DNA of 64,000 nt from Rhodococcus sp. KBS0724 (GCF_005938745.2 NZ_VCBX02000001.1:3258001-3322000), one strand, 5' to 3'; shown: positions 1 through 11,823, counted from the first letter of the stretch. Notes: generated by a model not told the origin, from the sequence alone. Program-made: numbers and translations.

Positions 1-5
1 ATATG

Positions 6-710
6 TCAATCCTTAGAAGTTGACTCTTGAATATCAAGCTCAAGAGATTGACTGCTGGAGGGTTCGTGCAGTTCCACCGACGTCTTGCGGGCGTCGAACA
101 GCAATCCGACGATACCGATGGCGATGCACATTCCTGACAGCACAAGCAGGCGCGGGTCGGCTTCGCCGGACAGGGCGTCGCCGAGAACAACGATTCCGAT
201 CGTGCCGGGCAGAATCCCCACCACCGTGGCGATCACATACGGCACCAGGCGGATCGACGAAATACCGCAGCAGTAGTTCACCACCGAGAACGGAACGAAC
301 GCGATCAAGCGCAGGGACCCCACCGCCAGCCATCCGCGCTTCTCGATCCGCTCGTCCACTCGCCTGATCGTCGGACTCGATATCCGTTGCCACACCACAT
401 CACGACCGATGGCACGGACAAGATAGAGAGCCAGAACGGCACTGACTGTGGTTGCCGCGATCGTGAGCGCAATGCCCGTTGCCGATCCGAACAGCACACC
501 GGCACTGAGGGTGAAGACCGTCCGAGGAAACGGCGCGACGGTGACCAGCGAATGAACGAGAAAGAACACAAGAGGGAACATCGGTCCGATGGAATCCGCC
601 CACTCCCGGACCTGAGACACCGACGGGTGCGGCGCCAGGAGTGCCGCTCCGAAGAGTACGAGCACAACCAGGACTATCGCGATCAGTCTTCGGTCCAGCA
701 GGCGCCCCAT
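6..710 (-). CDS. VTT-domain (TVP38/TMEM64 family) membrane protein
   Basis: Predicted multi-pass inner-membrane protein of the TVP38/TMEM64 (VTT, DedA-like) family, whose bacterial members are thought to act in lipid or solute handling; the substrate is unknown. A first membrane segment lies at about residues 10–28. The family core follows, with the typical proline/glycine run VAPFPRTVFTLSAGVLFG, a GxxR...FVPFSVVNY stretch and a late GILPGTIGIVVLGD segment. The start is placed at the internal ATG (MGRLLDRRL), because the four residues upstream are atypical. The C-terminal tail is polar and acidic. It diverges from mutA, as Rv1491c does from Rv1492 in M. tuberculosis (recalled synteny). Family is clear; function is not. 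Confidence 0.85.
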   Translation of the reverse strand: MGRLLDRRLIAIVLVVLVLFGAALLAPHPSVSQVREWADSIGPMFPLVFFLVHSLVTVAPFPRTVFTLSAGVLFGSATGIALTIAATTVSAVLALYLVRAIGRDVVWQRISSPTIRRVDERIEKRGWLAVGSLRLIAFVPFSVVNYCCGISSIRLVPYVIATVVGILPGTIGIVVLGDALSGEADPRLLVLSGMCIAIGIVGLLFDARKTSVELHEPSSSQSLELDIQESTSKD

Positions 711-722
711 CACAGGGCACAA

Positions 723-1111
723 GGTTACCGGTGTGGGTGAGGAAACCCGACGTGCAAGGCCCGGCCGTCCGGAAACCGGGTGCCCCTACCAGCAAGATGT
801 GATGAAAACCACTACCCTTCGGGTGGGGATGACGTGGAAGGTTCCGTCGATGGAAACCAACTCGCCGGTAACTCGTAAACGCGCTGAACAATCGATAGGT
901 AAGGATTCGGGGCTAGGGCCCCGTCCGCGCTGTACCAGCCGGTAGGCCGGTTGCCGGGCAGCCGTATCAGACCTGTTCGCCGCGAACGTGACGTGATCCT
1001 CACGATAAGCACGTTCGGAGGCGGGTTAGCATCACAGCCATAACGAGCAATTCGATGAACAGATCCGATAATCGGTATAACGCTTACGCACAACGAGAGG
1101 CAGCGGACACA
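723..1111. other. Divergent intergenic region upstream of mutA, structured
   Basis: About 390 bases without a convincing gene. It contains several short GC-rich hairpins, for example GGGGC-TAGG-GCCCC at 909–922. An 11-base palindrome (CCGAT-A-ATCGG, 1065–1075) lies directly before a possible -10 TATAAC (1076–1081), about 30 bases upstream of the chosen mutA start. I looked for a cobalamin riboswitch, expected to be interesting beside a B12 enzyme, and did not find its conserved boxes. A regulatory role is inference. Confidence 0.4.
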
Positions 1112-3003
1112 GTGTCAATAGCTTCAGAAGCCGAGGCTGTCGAGCAGGCATATGCGGAGTGGCAACGCTCCGTCGCCGGAGTGCTCGCCAAGTCCCGCAG
1201 AGTCGATGCGGCAGAACTGGGCCCCGAGCCGCAGAAACTGCTCGAAACCGTTACGTATGACGGCGTCACTGTCGCACCGCTTTACAGCCCTCGCGACGAA
1301 CGCCCCGAGCAGACGCTGCCCGGCAGCTTCCCGTACGTCCGCGGCGTCGACGCCCATCGCGACGTCAATGCAGGCTGGTTGGTTTCGGCTCAATTCGGAA
1401 CCGGTTCCGCTGCAGACACCAACCGGACCATCCTCGACGCGCTCGAGAACGGTGTCAGTGCGATCTGGCTCAAGGCCGGACTCGGCGGAGTGTCCGTCGA
1501 CGAACTGACCGCAGCACTCGAGGGTGTGCTTCTCGACCTCGCTCCGCTCACGCTCGACGCCGGAGCCGAGGCAAGCGCCGCCACCCGCGCGATCCTCGCA
1601 CTTCTCGATGCCCGCGCCGAGTCCGGCGACGGCGTCAGTGATCGCGCCGGCATCCGCATCAACCTCGGGGCCGCGCCGCTGACAAGTTCGTTCTCCGGTG
1701 CAGTCGACGTCGATCTGGCGGAAGCTGTTGAACTGGCCGTTGCCGCTGACGCTCGCACCGAAACAGTGCGGGCAATCACCGTCGACGGCACGGCATTCCA
1801 CAATGCGGGCGCCGGTGACGCCGAGGAGCTCGGCGCAGCAGTCGCAGCTGGTCTCGAATACCTTCGGGCCCTCACCGCAGACGGCAACTTGACCATCGGT
1901 GCTGCGTTGTCGCAGTTGGCTTTCCGCTACTCGGCCACCGACGATCAGTTCCAGACCATCGCGAAGTTCCGTGCCGCACGTCTCGTGTGGGCCCGCATCG
2001 CGCAGGTCTGCGGAGCATCCGACTTCGGTGGAGCACCGCAGCACGCTGTCACGTCCGCCGCGATGATGGCTCAGCGTGATCCCTGGGTGAACATGCTGCG
2101 CACCACCCTCGCCGCGTTCGGCGCCGGTGTCGGCGGAGCAGACGCCGTCACCGTTCTCCCGTTCGACGTCGCCCTCGCGGACGGCACCCTCGGTGTCAGC
2201 AAGTCGTTCTCCTCACGCATCGCCCGCAACACGCAGTTGCTTCTCCTCGAGGAGTCGCACCTGGGCCGCGTACTCGATCCGTCGGCAGGCTCCTGGTACG
2301 TCGAGGACCTGACGCAGCAGATCGCCGCAACCGCGTGGGAGTTCTTCCAGGAAATCGAAGCTGCCGGTGGGTATCTGGCCGCGCTCGAGGCGGGAATCGT
2401 CTCCGATCGCATCGCCACCACCAAAGCCAAGCGTGACTCCGACATTGCACACCGTAAGACCACGGTCACCGGTGTCAACGAGTTCCCGAACCTCGGCGAA
2501 ACGCCGCTTTCCGCCGCAGCCGTCGAGCCCGGCCAGGCCGTTGCCCGCTACGCGGCTGCGTTCGAAGCGCTTCGTGACCGCTCGGACGCGTTCCTCGCCG
2601 CCGGCGGCGCCCGCCCCACCGCGCTTCTCGCGCCGCTGGGCTCGGTTGCAGAACACAACGTGCGCACCACGTTTGCGTCCAACCTGCTCGCTTCGGGTGG
2701 TATCGACGCAGTCAACCCCGGCCCGCTCGAGGTGGGCGCAGAAGCCATCTCCGCAGCCGTCAAGGCTTCCGGCGCCACCGTCGCCGTGCTGTGTGGCACC
2801 GACAAGCGCTACGGCGAGAGCGCAGCAGCAGCCGTCGCCGAGCTCCGCGCCGCCGGTATCACCAAGGTGCTGCTTGCCGGACCGGAAAAGGCCGTCGGTG
2901 ATGCCGCGGGCGATTCTCGTCCGGACGGATTCCTCACAGCCCGCATCGACGCAGTGTCGGCTCTGACCGAACTGCTCGACTTCATCGAGACGGGAAGCTC
3001 CAA

Positions 3004-3007
<4 letters not shown>
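1112..3007 (+). CDS. mutA: Methylmalonyl-CoA mutase, small (beta) subunit
   Basis: Non-catalytic subunit of the B12-dependent heterodimer that interconverts methylmalonyl-CoA and succinyl-CoA in propionate metabolism. The protein shows the MUT family TIM-barrel region ([18 protein letters not shown], then [33 protein letters not shown]). Its C-terminal Rossmann-like domain lacks the DxHxxG cobalamin-ligand motif, as expected for the small subunit. An upstream in-frame ATG exists at 1055. I prefer GTG 1112 because GAGAGG lies 11 bases before it and homology-like sequence begins only after it; this choice is uncertain. The stop codon overlaps the mutB start (GTGA), implying translational coupling. 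Length of about 631 residues is normal for the family. Confidence 0.95.
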
Positions 3008-5256
<2,249 letters not shown>

Positions 5257-5273
5257 GAAGGGATTCACTGAAG

Positions 5274-6296
5274 ATGGCACGTCCGTCTCTCGACATGCCG
5301 ACGCCGACGGCTAGGCCATCTGTTGATTCCCTCGCCGAGGCGGTGCGCAACAATCAGCGCGCCGGCCTCGCACGGGCGATCACCCTCGTCGAGTCCACTC
5401 GCGACGATCACCGGGCGCTCGCGCAGCAACTTCTGCTGAAGTTGCTGCCCGAGGCCGGGGGAGCACACCGAATCGGCATCACCGGCGTTCCCGGCGTCGG
5501 CAAGTCGACGTTCATCGACGCGCTCGGAATGTACTTGCTGGGCAAGGGACATCGGGTTGCGGTGTTGGCGGTCGATCCGTCGTCCACCCGCACCGGCGGT
5601 TCGATTCTCGGTGACAAGACGCGCATGGCTCGGCTCACCGTCGAACCGAACGCCTACATTCGTCCGTCACCGACGTCCGGCACGCTCGGTGGTGTAGCCA
5701 AGGCGACCCGCGAAACGATCGTGCTTCTCGAAGCGGCCGGTTTCGACGTCATTCTGGTGGAGACTGTCGGTGTCGGGCAGTCCGAGGTCACCGTCGCGAA
5801 CATGGTGGACTGCTTCACCTTCTTGACGCTCGCCCGCACCGGAGATCAGCTCCAGGGCATCAAGAAGGGTGTCCTCGAGCTCGCAGATCTTGTCGCGGTC
5901 AACAAGGCCGACGGCAAGCACGAGCGCGAAGCGAAGGGCGCTGCCCGCGAATTGGCCGGAGCGCTTCGTCTGATCTACTCGCACGACGCCATCTGGAAGC
6001 CGCCTGTCATCACGATGAGCGGCCTCGAGGGAGTCGGTCTGGACGAGTTCTGGGGAACTGTCACCAAGCATCGGGAGGTGCTCACCGAGGCCGGGCAGTT
6101 CGAGGAGAAGCGTCGACAGCAGCAGGTCGACTGGACCTGGACGATGGTGAACGACCAACTGCTGCGCCGACTTTCGAGCAATGATCGCGTTCGGGCGATC
6201 CGCACGGATGTCGAGCAGAGCGTGCGCGAAGGTTCGTTGACGGCGGCGTTGGCTGCTCAGCGGATTCTGGACGCATTCGACGGAAGCGACAAGTAG
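5274..6296 (+). CDS. meaB: MeaB-type G3E GTPase, methylmalonyl-CoA mutase chaperone
   Basis: GTPase that gates loading of adenosylcobalamin into methylmalonyl-CoA mutase and protects it from inactivation. Visible motifs are the P-loop GVPGVGKST (residues 71–79), a switch region VDPSSTRTGGSILGDKTRM, the ETVGVGQSE G3 region and NKAD as the guanine-specificity motif. The C-terminal helical arm (QQQVDWTWTMVNDQLLRRL) is typical of the dimer-forming MeaB/ArgK proteins. Length is 340 residues. An AAGGGA ribosome site lies upstream. Co-transcription directly after mutB supports the chaperone role over the older ArgK label. Confidence 0.95.
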   Translation: MARPSLDMPTPTARPSVDSLAEAVRNNQRAGLARAITLVESTRDDHRALAQQLLLKLLPEAGGAHRIGITGVPGVGKSTFIDALGMYLLGKGHRVAVLAVDPSSTRTGGSILGDKTRMARLTVEPNAYIRPSPTSGTLGGVAKATRETIVLLEAAGFDVILVETVGVGQSEVTVANMVDCFTFLTLARTGDQLQGIKKGVLELADLVAVNKADGKHEREAKGAARELAGALRLIYSHDAIWKPPVITMSGLEGVGLDEFWGTVTKHREVLTEAGQFEEKRRQQQVDWTWTMVNDQLLRRLSSNDRVRAIRTDVEQSVREGSLTAALAAQRILDAFDGSDK

Positions 6297-6314
6297 CACC
6301 ACAGGGTTCGGATA

Positions 6315-6367
6315 GGCACGGTCGTTGCGACTCTCCATATCGAGGAGGTGCAGCGGCCGTGCTTTTT
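6315..6367 (+). terminator. Possible terminator of the mut operon
   Basis: GCACGG (6316–6321) can pair with CCGTGC (6357–6362), which is followed by a run of five T. The loop is long (about 35 bases), so this is a weak call. It lies in the convergent gap between meaB and the LuxR-type gene. Confidence 0.35.
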
Positions 6368-6380
6368 CGGCTTCGGCCGT

Positions 6381-9005
6381 TCAGATCAACTGCAGTGCAT
6401 GTGCTTGTGCTATTGCCTCGTCGCGATTGTGTGCGCCGAGTTTCTTGTACAGGGAACGCAATTGAGACTTGATTGTGTTGGTGGAGAGATGAAGTTCCCT
6501 CGCCATCGACACTGAGGTCATTCCGAGGACAAGTAGTGCGAGGACCCGTTGTTCCCCACCCGTCAGGGTCACAATGTGCACGGATTTCGGAAATGATTCT
6601 GGAGTAACGGCTTTCATGAACTCCGAGAGCGCACTGGACCGAGTGGAGGCTGCCGCTTCCAGCGCGGCGATGTCTTCCGCGGCGATGGTCGAGAAAGGGC
6701 GCAGTAATCCGGTCTGGTCTGCGATAGCACACGCCTTCGACCACGCAGTGATCGCATGATGATGCTCACCGAGTTCCGAATGTGCAACTGCCTGAACCAG
6801 AAGGGATTCCATCTGCGCGCGCGGATAGGGCTCGCCCTTCCACTGGTACTGATGGCATAGGGTGATCGCGGACTTGTTCTGGCCCATACGTTGTCGGACG
6901 CGTGCGACCGACACCAGCGTCCACGGGTTGGTTCCAGCATCGACGATGCCCTCTGCCAGTGCTGCTGCCTTGTTTCCTTCACCGAGGGCCAGGAGTAGAT
7001 CGATCTCGGTAGAGCGCATCAACGGCCCCGCCATGGACGTCGGATTGCACTGGCTGGGGTGGGCGGCGACTGTTCGACGTAGCAAGGACAACGCCGAGAA
7101 CGCGTCATTGTTGCTGAGGGCGAATTGGCTCCGCGCGTAGACGGTGAACGCCCAGAATTCGTCCGCATAGAGTGCGTCGTTCTCGGTAGGGAGTCCGAGT
7201 TCGGTCAGCGCCCGTTCGGCACCCGCGAAATCGAGCGAATCGAGTGATGTCAGGGCACATGCCGTCAATCCCGCTACCTTGACCTGGGACTGCATCGTGA
7301 TCTCGATGTTCCGATGTTGTTCTTCGAGATCCGACCATTGTCGTGCCCGGTGTAGTTCGCCGACCATCGCCCAGTTCAACGCCGCGGTACCGGCGGCGCT
7401 TCGCGCGATGTAGCCGATTTTCTGTGAACTCGCACCCCAGTAAGCCATTCGAGCCAAGCTTGTCGACTCGACAAGCCGGCCGTTCAACTGGAAGGTGATC
7501 GCCCATTGCGCTCGCATGGTGGAAAGCTGGGCGCTGATGTCGTGCCGATCGGATTCCTCGATGATGCGGCTCAGTTCGATCAGACGCACAGTGATGTCGA
7601 CTGCGCGTTTGTATTCTCCGGCATGGATGAGCATCAGGGCCTGAATGCAACCGATGGTCAGAGCTGACACGGCCTCGGCGCTCGCTCCGAGTTCACGTAG
7701 CCCTTCGGCCGATTCAGGTAGTGCGGACCCAAAAGTCACCTGCTCGTCGGGATGTTGCAGGTACAGGTTTCGGGCGGCCCGGAAACTCGAGTGTTTGGCG
7801 GTGGACTCGGGCGGAATCTGTTGAAAGGCCGAGCGCACCAACTCGAGATTATCCGCGATCATAGTTGCCCAGTGCTTGTCGAGAATGTCGACTGCCAGTG
7901 CCCAGTCCTGTGCCTCGATTGCATAGTCGAGTGCCGATGCGTGGGCTCCGGCATCGAGTTGTGCGCGCGACAGGGAGGACAAACGGCCGGCCGGATCACT
8001 TCCCCCGACTGGATGGGACGTCAGGATGGATTGCCGGATCGCCGGTGCCAATCTCCAGGTTTCCACCACCCCGGTGTCGACATACGAGATAACCCCGGCA
8101 GCTTCGAGCGCGATGAGTCGATCCCGAATCTGCTGAGGGGATTCGTCGGATTCCAACAAGTATGTGACCGTATCAACGGTCAGTTCACGGGCCGGCGCCG
8201 TAGCGACGACGAGATCGTATTGTCCAACCACGTGCGCCTCGGCCGCAATACATTCCTGGGTGTAGTGCTGGATTACTCGTCGTAGGTTATGCCCGAGAAG
8301 ATGTTCGCGTCCGCTCTCCGTCGGAAGGTTTTTGAGGACTGATATCGAGCGGCGTACCAGGACCGGTAACCCGCCGGTCATCGAGTAAATAGTTTCGATG
8401 TCGCCGGGAACCAGATGTGCACCGGAATCTTCGAGCACGCTGGTCGTGTCCGCCATGGTGTACAGGAGGTCGTGTGCGCTGATTGATTCCTGATCGATAT
8501 CGAGTAAATGTGGTTCGGGAAACATAGTACGACCCGTCAACGTCACAACGAGATTGACGCATCGGCAATACCTGACGAGTTCGGCGAGGCTTTCGTCCAA
8601 TCTGCCGTCCACCTTGTCCGGCCTGATCAATACCAGAATGACCGGGAGCGAATTGTCGCGGAATATGCGAACTATCGCAGTGAATGGATCTTGCGCCGGA
8701 TCGATCACGGTATTCGGAAACGCTATTGCGGTGCTGAGGAACTGTTGCAGCACGTGCGCCCAGTACTCACCGGACGTCATGGAGGGAGCAGGCTCGGGGA
8801 CCACGACGGAAATGCGCCCGGACGCATGAATCGTGCGCAACCACGAGGCGACGAGTGTTGATTTTCCGTAGCCGATCGGCGCGCGGATAATGGTCAGCGC
8901 AGCATGGTTGTCGAGTTTCGTGAATTGCGCACGGTGCGAAATAGACTCGGGGTGGGCACGCCGGTCGGGAATTGACGACCAATTGTGGCGGTCCTTACCG
9001 ATCAC
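6381..9005 (-). CDS. MalT-like (LAL) transcriptional regulator with P-loop and LuxR HTH
   Basis: Large 874-residue regulator. The N-terminal P-loop is APIGYGKST (residues 42–50), the middle is a helical TPR/MalT-like region, and the C-terminus is a LuxR-type helix-turn-helix (residues about 812–872, LTGGEQRVLALLVLGMTSVSMARELHLSTNTIKSQLRSLYKKLGAHNRDEA). Such STAND-type proteins usually sense a ligand through the repeat region and activate nearby promoters. The expected Walker B aspartates are not obvious: the corresponding segment reads LPVILVLIRPDKVD, so ATP turnover may be altered. The inducer and target are unknown. The neighbouring TauE/SafE gene is not obviously linked. It converges on meaB. 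Confidence 0.85.
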   Translation of the reverse strand: MIGKDRHNWSSIPDRRAHPESISHRAQFTKLDNHAALTIIRAPIGYGKSTLVASWLRTIHASGRISVVVPEPAPSMTSGEYWAHVLQQFLSTAIAFPNTVIDPAQDPFTAIVRIFRDNSLPVILVLIRPDKVDGRLDESLAELVRYCRCVNLVVTLTGRTMFPEPHLLDIDQESISAHDLLYTMADTTSVLEDSGAHLVPGDIETIYSMTGGLPVLVRRSISVLKNLPTESGREHLLGHNLRRVIQHYTQECIAAEAHVVGQYDLVVATAPARELTVDTVTYLLESDESPQQIRDRLIALEAAGVISYVDTGVVETWRLAPAIRQSILTSHPVGGSDPAGRLSSLSRAQLDAGAHASALDYAIEAQDWALAVDILDKHWATMIADNLELVRSAFQQIPPESTAKHSSFRAARNLYLQHPDEQVTFGSALPESAEGLRELGASAEAVSALTIGCIQALMLIHAGEYKRAVDITVRLIELSRIIEESDRHDISAQLSTMRAQWAITFQLNGRLVESTSLARMAYWGASSQKIGYIARSAAGTAALNWAMVGELHRARQWSDLEEQHRNIEITMQSQVKVAGLTACALTSLDSLDFAGAERALTELGLPTENDALYADEFWAFTVYARSQFALSNNDAFSALSLLRRTVAAHPSQCNPTSMAGPLMRSTEIDLLLALGEGNKAAALAEGIVDAGTNPWTLVSVARVRQRMGQNKSAITLCHQYQWKGEPYPRAQMESLLVQAVAHSELGEHHHAITAWSKACAIADQTGLLRPFSTIAAEDIAALEAAASTRSSALSEFMKAVTPESFPKSVHIVTLTGGEQRVLALLVLGMTSVSMARELHLSTNTIKSQLRSLYKKLGAHNRDEAIAQAHALQLI

Positions 9006-9137
9006 CAGAGCGGACTCCTTCTACCGGCAGCTTTCGCGCCATGCGAACGGTTTGTCGTTTACTACCGTTTACTGAAGGATCTTAACCGGTCCTGGAATTT
9101 TCATCCTCGACTTCACTCGCCGAGCCCACTTGATAAC

Positions 9138-10088
9138 TTATCGTTTCTCGGGCGCGACGGTCGGCTCCGTGATTTCTTTCTCGACGGCCAGTTCGATACC
9201 GGCGAACTCGCCTTGCGCTTCGGCGGCCGTGAGTCTGGATCGCTGCCACGCATAAACCAGCAATGCGGCCCAGGCTCCCACGATTGCGACATATCCGAGC
9301 ACCGTGACAGCTCCGGTGATGTCGAATGACTTGAACAGTTTCTGAGTGTTGGTCAGCACGATCACACCGCCGACAGCCGTGCCGAGCAAGGTGGCCGGTA
9401 CTCGACTGACCAGCCAGGCAGCGGCTGGAGCCGCGATGATTCCGCCGAGCGCCAGACCGGCGACAACCAGTAGATTTCCGGCTGATTCGCGCCCCAGCCC
9501 GACGAGAAAGCCCAACGACGCTGCCGATGCGACCAGGAACTCGGACGCACTGACCGACCCGATCACCGTGCGCGGAGCTGTTTTGCCACGCGAGAGCAAA
9601 GTGCTGGTAGTGATGGGACCCCAACCGCCGCCGCCGGAGGCATCGATGAATCCGCCGAACAGACCGAGAGGCGAGAGGAACCGAGCGGTGTGCGGTGTGC
9701 TGCGGGCATGCGCGGTGGCTGGAGGTCGGACTGAGAAGCGTAGTGCGACATACACGCCGATCGCGATGAGGATGGTCGCTGTAATCGGGACCGCTGCCTC
9801 GGTGGACAGGCCGGACAGCACCGTCGCGCCGATGAATGCCCCTATCGCACCGGGAACGCCGAGTTTTGCGACCAACTTCCAGTCGATGTTCTGGAACTTC
9901 CAGTGCGACAGACCTGACGCCAAGGTGGTTCCGACTTCGGCCAGGTGCACGGCGGCACTGGCCTGCGCGGGTCCGAGCCCGCCGATCATCAGCAGCGTGG
10001 TTGCGGTGACACCGAACGCCATTCCGAGCGCGCCGTCGACAAGTTGAGCGCCGACACCGACAAGTGTGAACAACAGCAGGTTGAACAT
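9138..10088 (-). CDS. TauE/SafE (TSUP) family sulfur-compound transporter
   Basis: Membrane protein of 316 residues with about eight hydrophobic segments and two homologous halves, each opening with a glycine-rich loop (GVGAQLVDGALGMAFGV and LFGGFIDASGGGGWGPI), the signature of the TauE/SafE family. Members move sulfite, sulfoacetate, thiosulfate or similar anions. The substrate cannot be read from sequence. A cysteine-ending leader peptide sits 64 bases upstream on the same strand (10153–10254), which supports a role in sulfur assimilation or sulfur-compound export. The C-terminus is charged and cytoplasmic (VEKEITEPTVAPEKR). Confidence 0.88.
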   Translation of the reverse strand: MFNLLLFTLVGVGAQLVDGALGMAFGVTATTLLMIGGLGPAQASAAVHLAEVGTTLASGLSHWKFQNIDWKLVAKLGVPGAIGAFIGATVLSGLSTEAAVPITATILIAIGVYVALRFSVRPPATAHARSTPHTARFLSPLGLFGGFIDASGGGGWGPITTSTLLSRGKTAPRTVIGSVSASEFLVASAASLGFLVGLGRESAGNLLVVAGLALGGIIAAPAAAWLVSRVPATLLGTAVGGVIVLTNTQKLFKSFDITGAVTVLGYVAIVGAWAALLVYAWQRSRLTAAEAQGEFAGIELAVEKEITEPTVAPEKR

Positions 10089-10152
10089 GAGAAGACAGAC
10101 TCCGAGCGAAGAAGCGACAAAGTCAGGGGTGCAGGCAGCGAGAAATCGCCGC

Positions 10153-10254
10153 TCAGCAACACGCCTGATCGAAGCATGCGCTACGACGAGTGGGCCAGAA
10201 CGCCATCAATCCGAGCGCGAATGCCGGCGAGGCATCGGAGCTGGAATTCTGCAC
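10153..10254 (-). CDS. Cysteine-rich leader peptide (candidate attenuator uORF) of the TSUP gene
   Basis: A 33-codon reading frame with a strong ribosome site (AAAGGA, seven bases before GTG at 10254). Its product ends in SACFDQACC, so two Cys codons (TGT TGC) directly precede the TGA stop. A hairpin-forming sequence, GCGGCGA-TTTC-TCGCTGC (one G·U pair), starts immediately after the stop. The TauE/SafE transporter begins 64 bases downstream. In mycobacteria, short reading frames ending in consecutive cysteines act as cysteine-responsive attenuators of sulfur genes. The arrangement here matches that logic: ribosome stalling at Cys codons under cysteine shortage would change downstream folding or translation. 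Coding and function are inferred. Confidence 0.65.
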   Translation of the reverse strand: MQNSSSDASPAFALGLMAFWPTRRSACFDQACC

Positions 10255-10319
10255 GTTGGGGTCCTTTTATCTCGTTTGTGGGTTCTGTTCCTTGCGAGCA
10301 TAACCATTGACAGCGAAAT

Positions 10320-11354
10320 TCAACCCACTGCGCGAGCGAACCGTCCCACCCGTTGGACAAGTTCGTCGAAGAACTTCACCGGATCGGTGCTCACCACGAT
10401 GTCCGCATTGGGATCACGTTTCCAGTGCCCGACCCAGTCGGCGACGGTAGTTCCGATCAGAAGTGGGCTCTCGGTTTCGACGTCCACGGTTGCCGGCCTC
10501 AGTGTGCCCAGCGCCGGGTCCAATGCGATCGCGGCAGCAAACGGGTCGTGCATGTGGGCGAGGAACCCCTGGTCGTACTCCCGGTGGAACTCCATGTAGA
10601 ACCGGATCGCGTCGGACAGATGCCGGATGACGCTGTTCGACGCCGAACTACGAACGTCGGGTCCGTCGTCGGGGGAAATGATCTCGTCCGGGGTGCTCCC
10701 TGCCGCTTCGGCAAGCCGGCGGACGTGTTCCGGGAACATCTCGATCGACTCGGTGACGTTGAGGCCACAAATGATCGGGCGACGGTGCGCGGGGACAACA
10801 GAAAATGCGTCGAACACTTCCTTGGCGGCGTGAGGGTCGACGGAGACGTTCCATTCGGCGGTGGGTGTCGTGTTTCCGGGGTAGTTGAACGAACCACCCA
10901 TGACGACCAGTCGATTCAGCAGACGTGGAAGGTCTGGCTCGATCCGGATCGCGAGCGCCAGATTCGTCAGCGGACCGGTCACCAGCCCCGTGATCTGACC
11001 GGGGTATTCGCGAACCAGGTCCACCCACAGTTCGGTGGCGGTGCGTACCGACAACTCTCGCCCGGAATCGGGGAGTACCGCGTGACCTATGCCTTGTGGT
11101 CCGTGGGTTTCCTCGGTGGTCCGCAGCGGGATCACCAGGGGCACGGTGGCGCCCAGGGCAACCTCGATATCCGGGGATCCGCACAGTGCCAGCCAGTTGA
11201 GATTGTTGGCCGCGACCTGTTCTACGGGAACATTTCCCGCGGTGCTCGCGATCCCGAGGATCTCGGCTTCAGGGCTGGCCAGCAGATACAGCAGAGCCAA
11301 CGAGTCGTCGATGCCCGTATCGACGTCGACAATCAGCTTGTGACGGTTACTCAT
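10320..11354 (-). CDS. Inosine/uridine-preferring nucleoside hydrolase family protein
   Basis: Ribohydrolase of the IunH family that cleaves the N-glycosidic bond of nucleosides to base plus ribose. The N-terminal calcium-binding motif DVDTGIDD (residues 10–17) is intact, and a later GSFNYPGNTTPTAEWNVSVDPHAAK segment (around residues 153–177) matches the substrate-binding loop. Length of 344 residues fits the family. The start ATG overlaps the end of the upstream OsmC-like gene by eight bases, so the two are co-transcribed. Substrate preference (purine or pyrimidine, or a nicotinamide riboside-type compound) cannot be decided. Confidence 0.9.
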   Translation of the reverse strand: MSNRHKLIVDVDTGIDDSLALLYLLASPEAEILGIASTAGNVPVEQVAANNLNWLALCGSPDIEVALGATVPLVIPLRTTEETHGPQGIGHAVLPDSGRELSVRTATELWVDLVREYPGQITGLVTGPLTNLALAIRIEPDLPRLLNRLVVMGGSFNYPGNTTPTAEWNVSVDPHAAKEVFDAFSVVPAHRRPIICGLNVTESIEMFPEHVRRLAEAAGSTPDEIISPDDGPDVRSSASNSVIRHLSDAIRFYMEFHREYDQGFLAHMHDPFAAAIALDPALGTLRPATVDVETESPLLIGTTVADWVGHWKRDPNADIVVSTDPVKFFDELVQRVGRFARAVG

Positions 11355-11823
11355 CCGTTGCCGCCACCGTGGTGGGCGAGTTCAGGACGGGGAAGTTCAC
11401 GGATCGCGCAATGAAGCATTTGGCATGAGCGGGACCGTGCAGAGCCTCCGCCTTGTCGACCATCGACGCGTCGGACACCAAAACCGTTGGGTGCAAAGTT
11501 ACTTCGATGAACTGGCCATCACCGTCCGCTTCCTCGATCATCGTCCCGACCGGCTGATCCGTGTAATCGAGCACTACGACGTCGGCAGCGGCGGCCAGTC
11601 CGAGGTACCAAAGCATGTGGCACTGTGCGAGCGACGCGACCAGCATTTCTTCGGGATTCCACCGCTCCGGGTCGCCGCGAAAAGCGGGGTCGGAACTCCC
11701 GAGGAGTTCGGGCTTGCCTGCAGCCGAAACGGAATGGTCACGCGAATACGCTTGTGAGCTGGAGGTTCCGGTTCCCAGATCGCCAGTCCACTGCAGATCC
11801 AGGGTGTAGGTATGCGACTTCAC
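11347..11823 (-). CDS. OsmC/Ohr family peroxiredoxin-like protein
   Basis: 158-residue OsmC-family protein. Members reduce organic hydroperoxides through a reactive and a resolving cysteine. Both are visible: ASLAQCHMLWYL and GPAHAKCFIARSVNFPV. The first half carries the GNPEEMLxAS-type motif (RWNPEEMLVASLAQC). It lies first in a two-gene unit with the nucleoside hydrolase, whose start overlaps its 3' end. Whether the physiological substrate is a lipid hydroperoxide is not readable here. Confidence 0.88.
   Translation of the reverse strand: MKSHTYTLDLQWTGDLGTGTSSSQAYSRDHSVSAAGKPELLGSSDPAFRGDPERWNPEEMLVASLAQCHMLWYLGLAAAADVVVLDYTDQPVGTMIEEADGDGQFIEVTLHPTVLVSDASMVDKAEALHGPAHAKCFIARSVNFPVLNSPTTVAATDE

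Noticed and set aside
723..1111. Cobalamin riboswitch upstream of the B12-dependent mutase
   Set aside because: The conserved B12-box and core sequence were not found on either strand.
10353..11414. 353-codon plus-strand frame
   Set aside because: Antisense to the nucleoside hydrolase gene with its intact DVDTGIDD motif.
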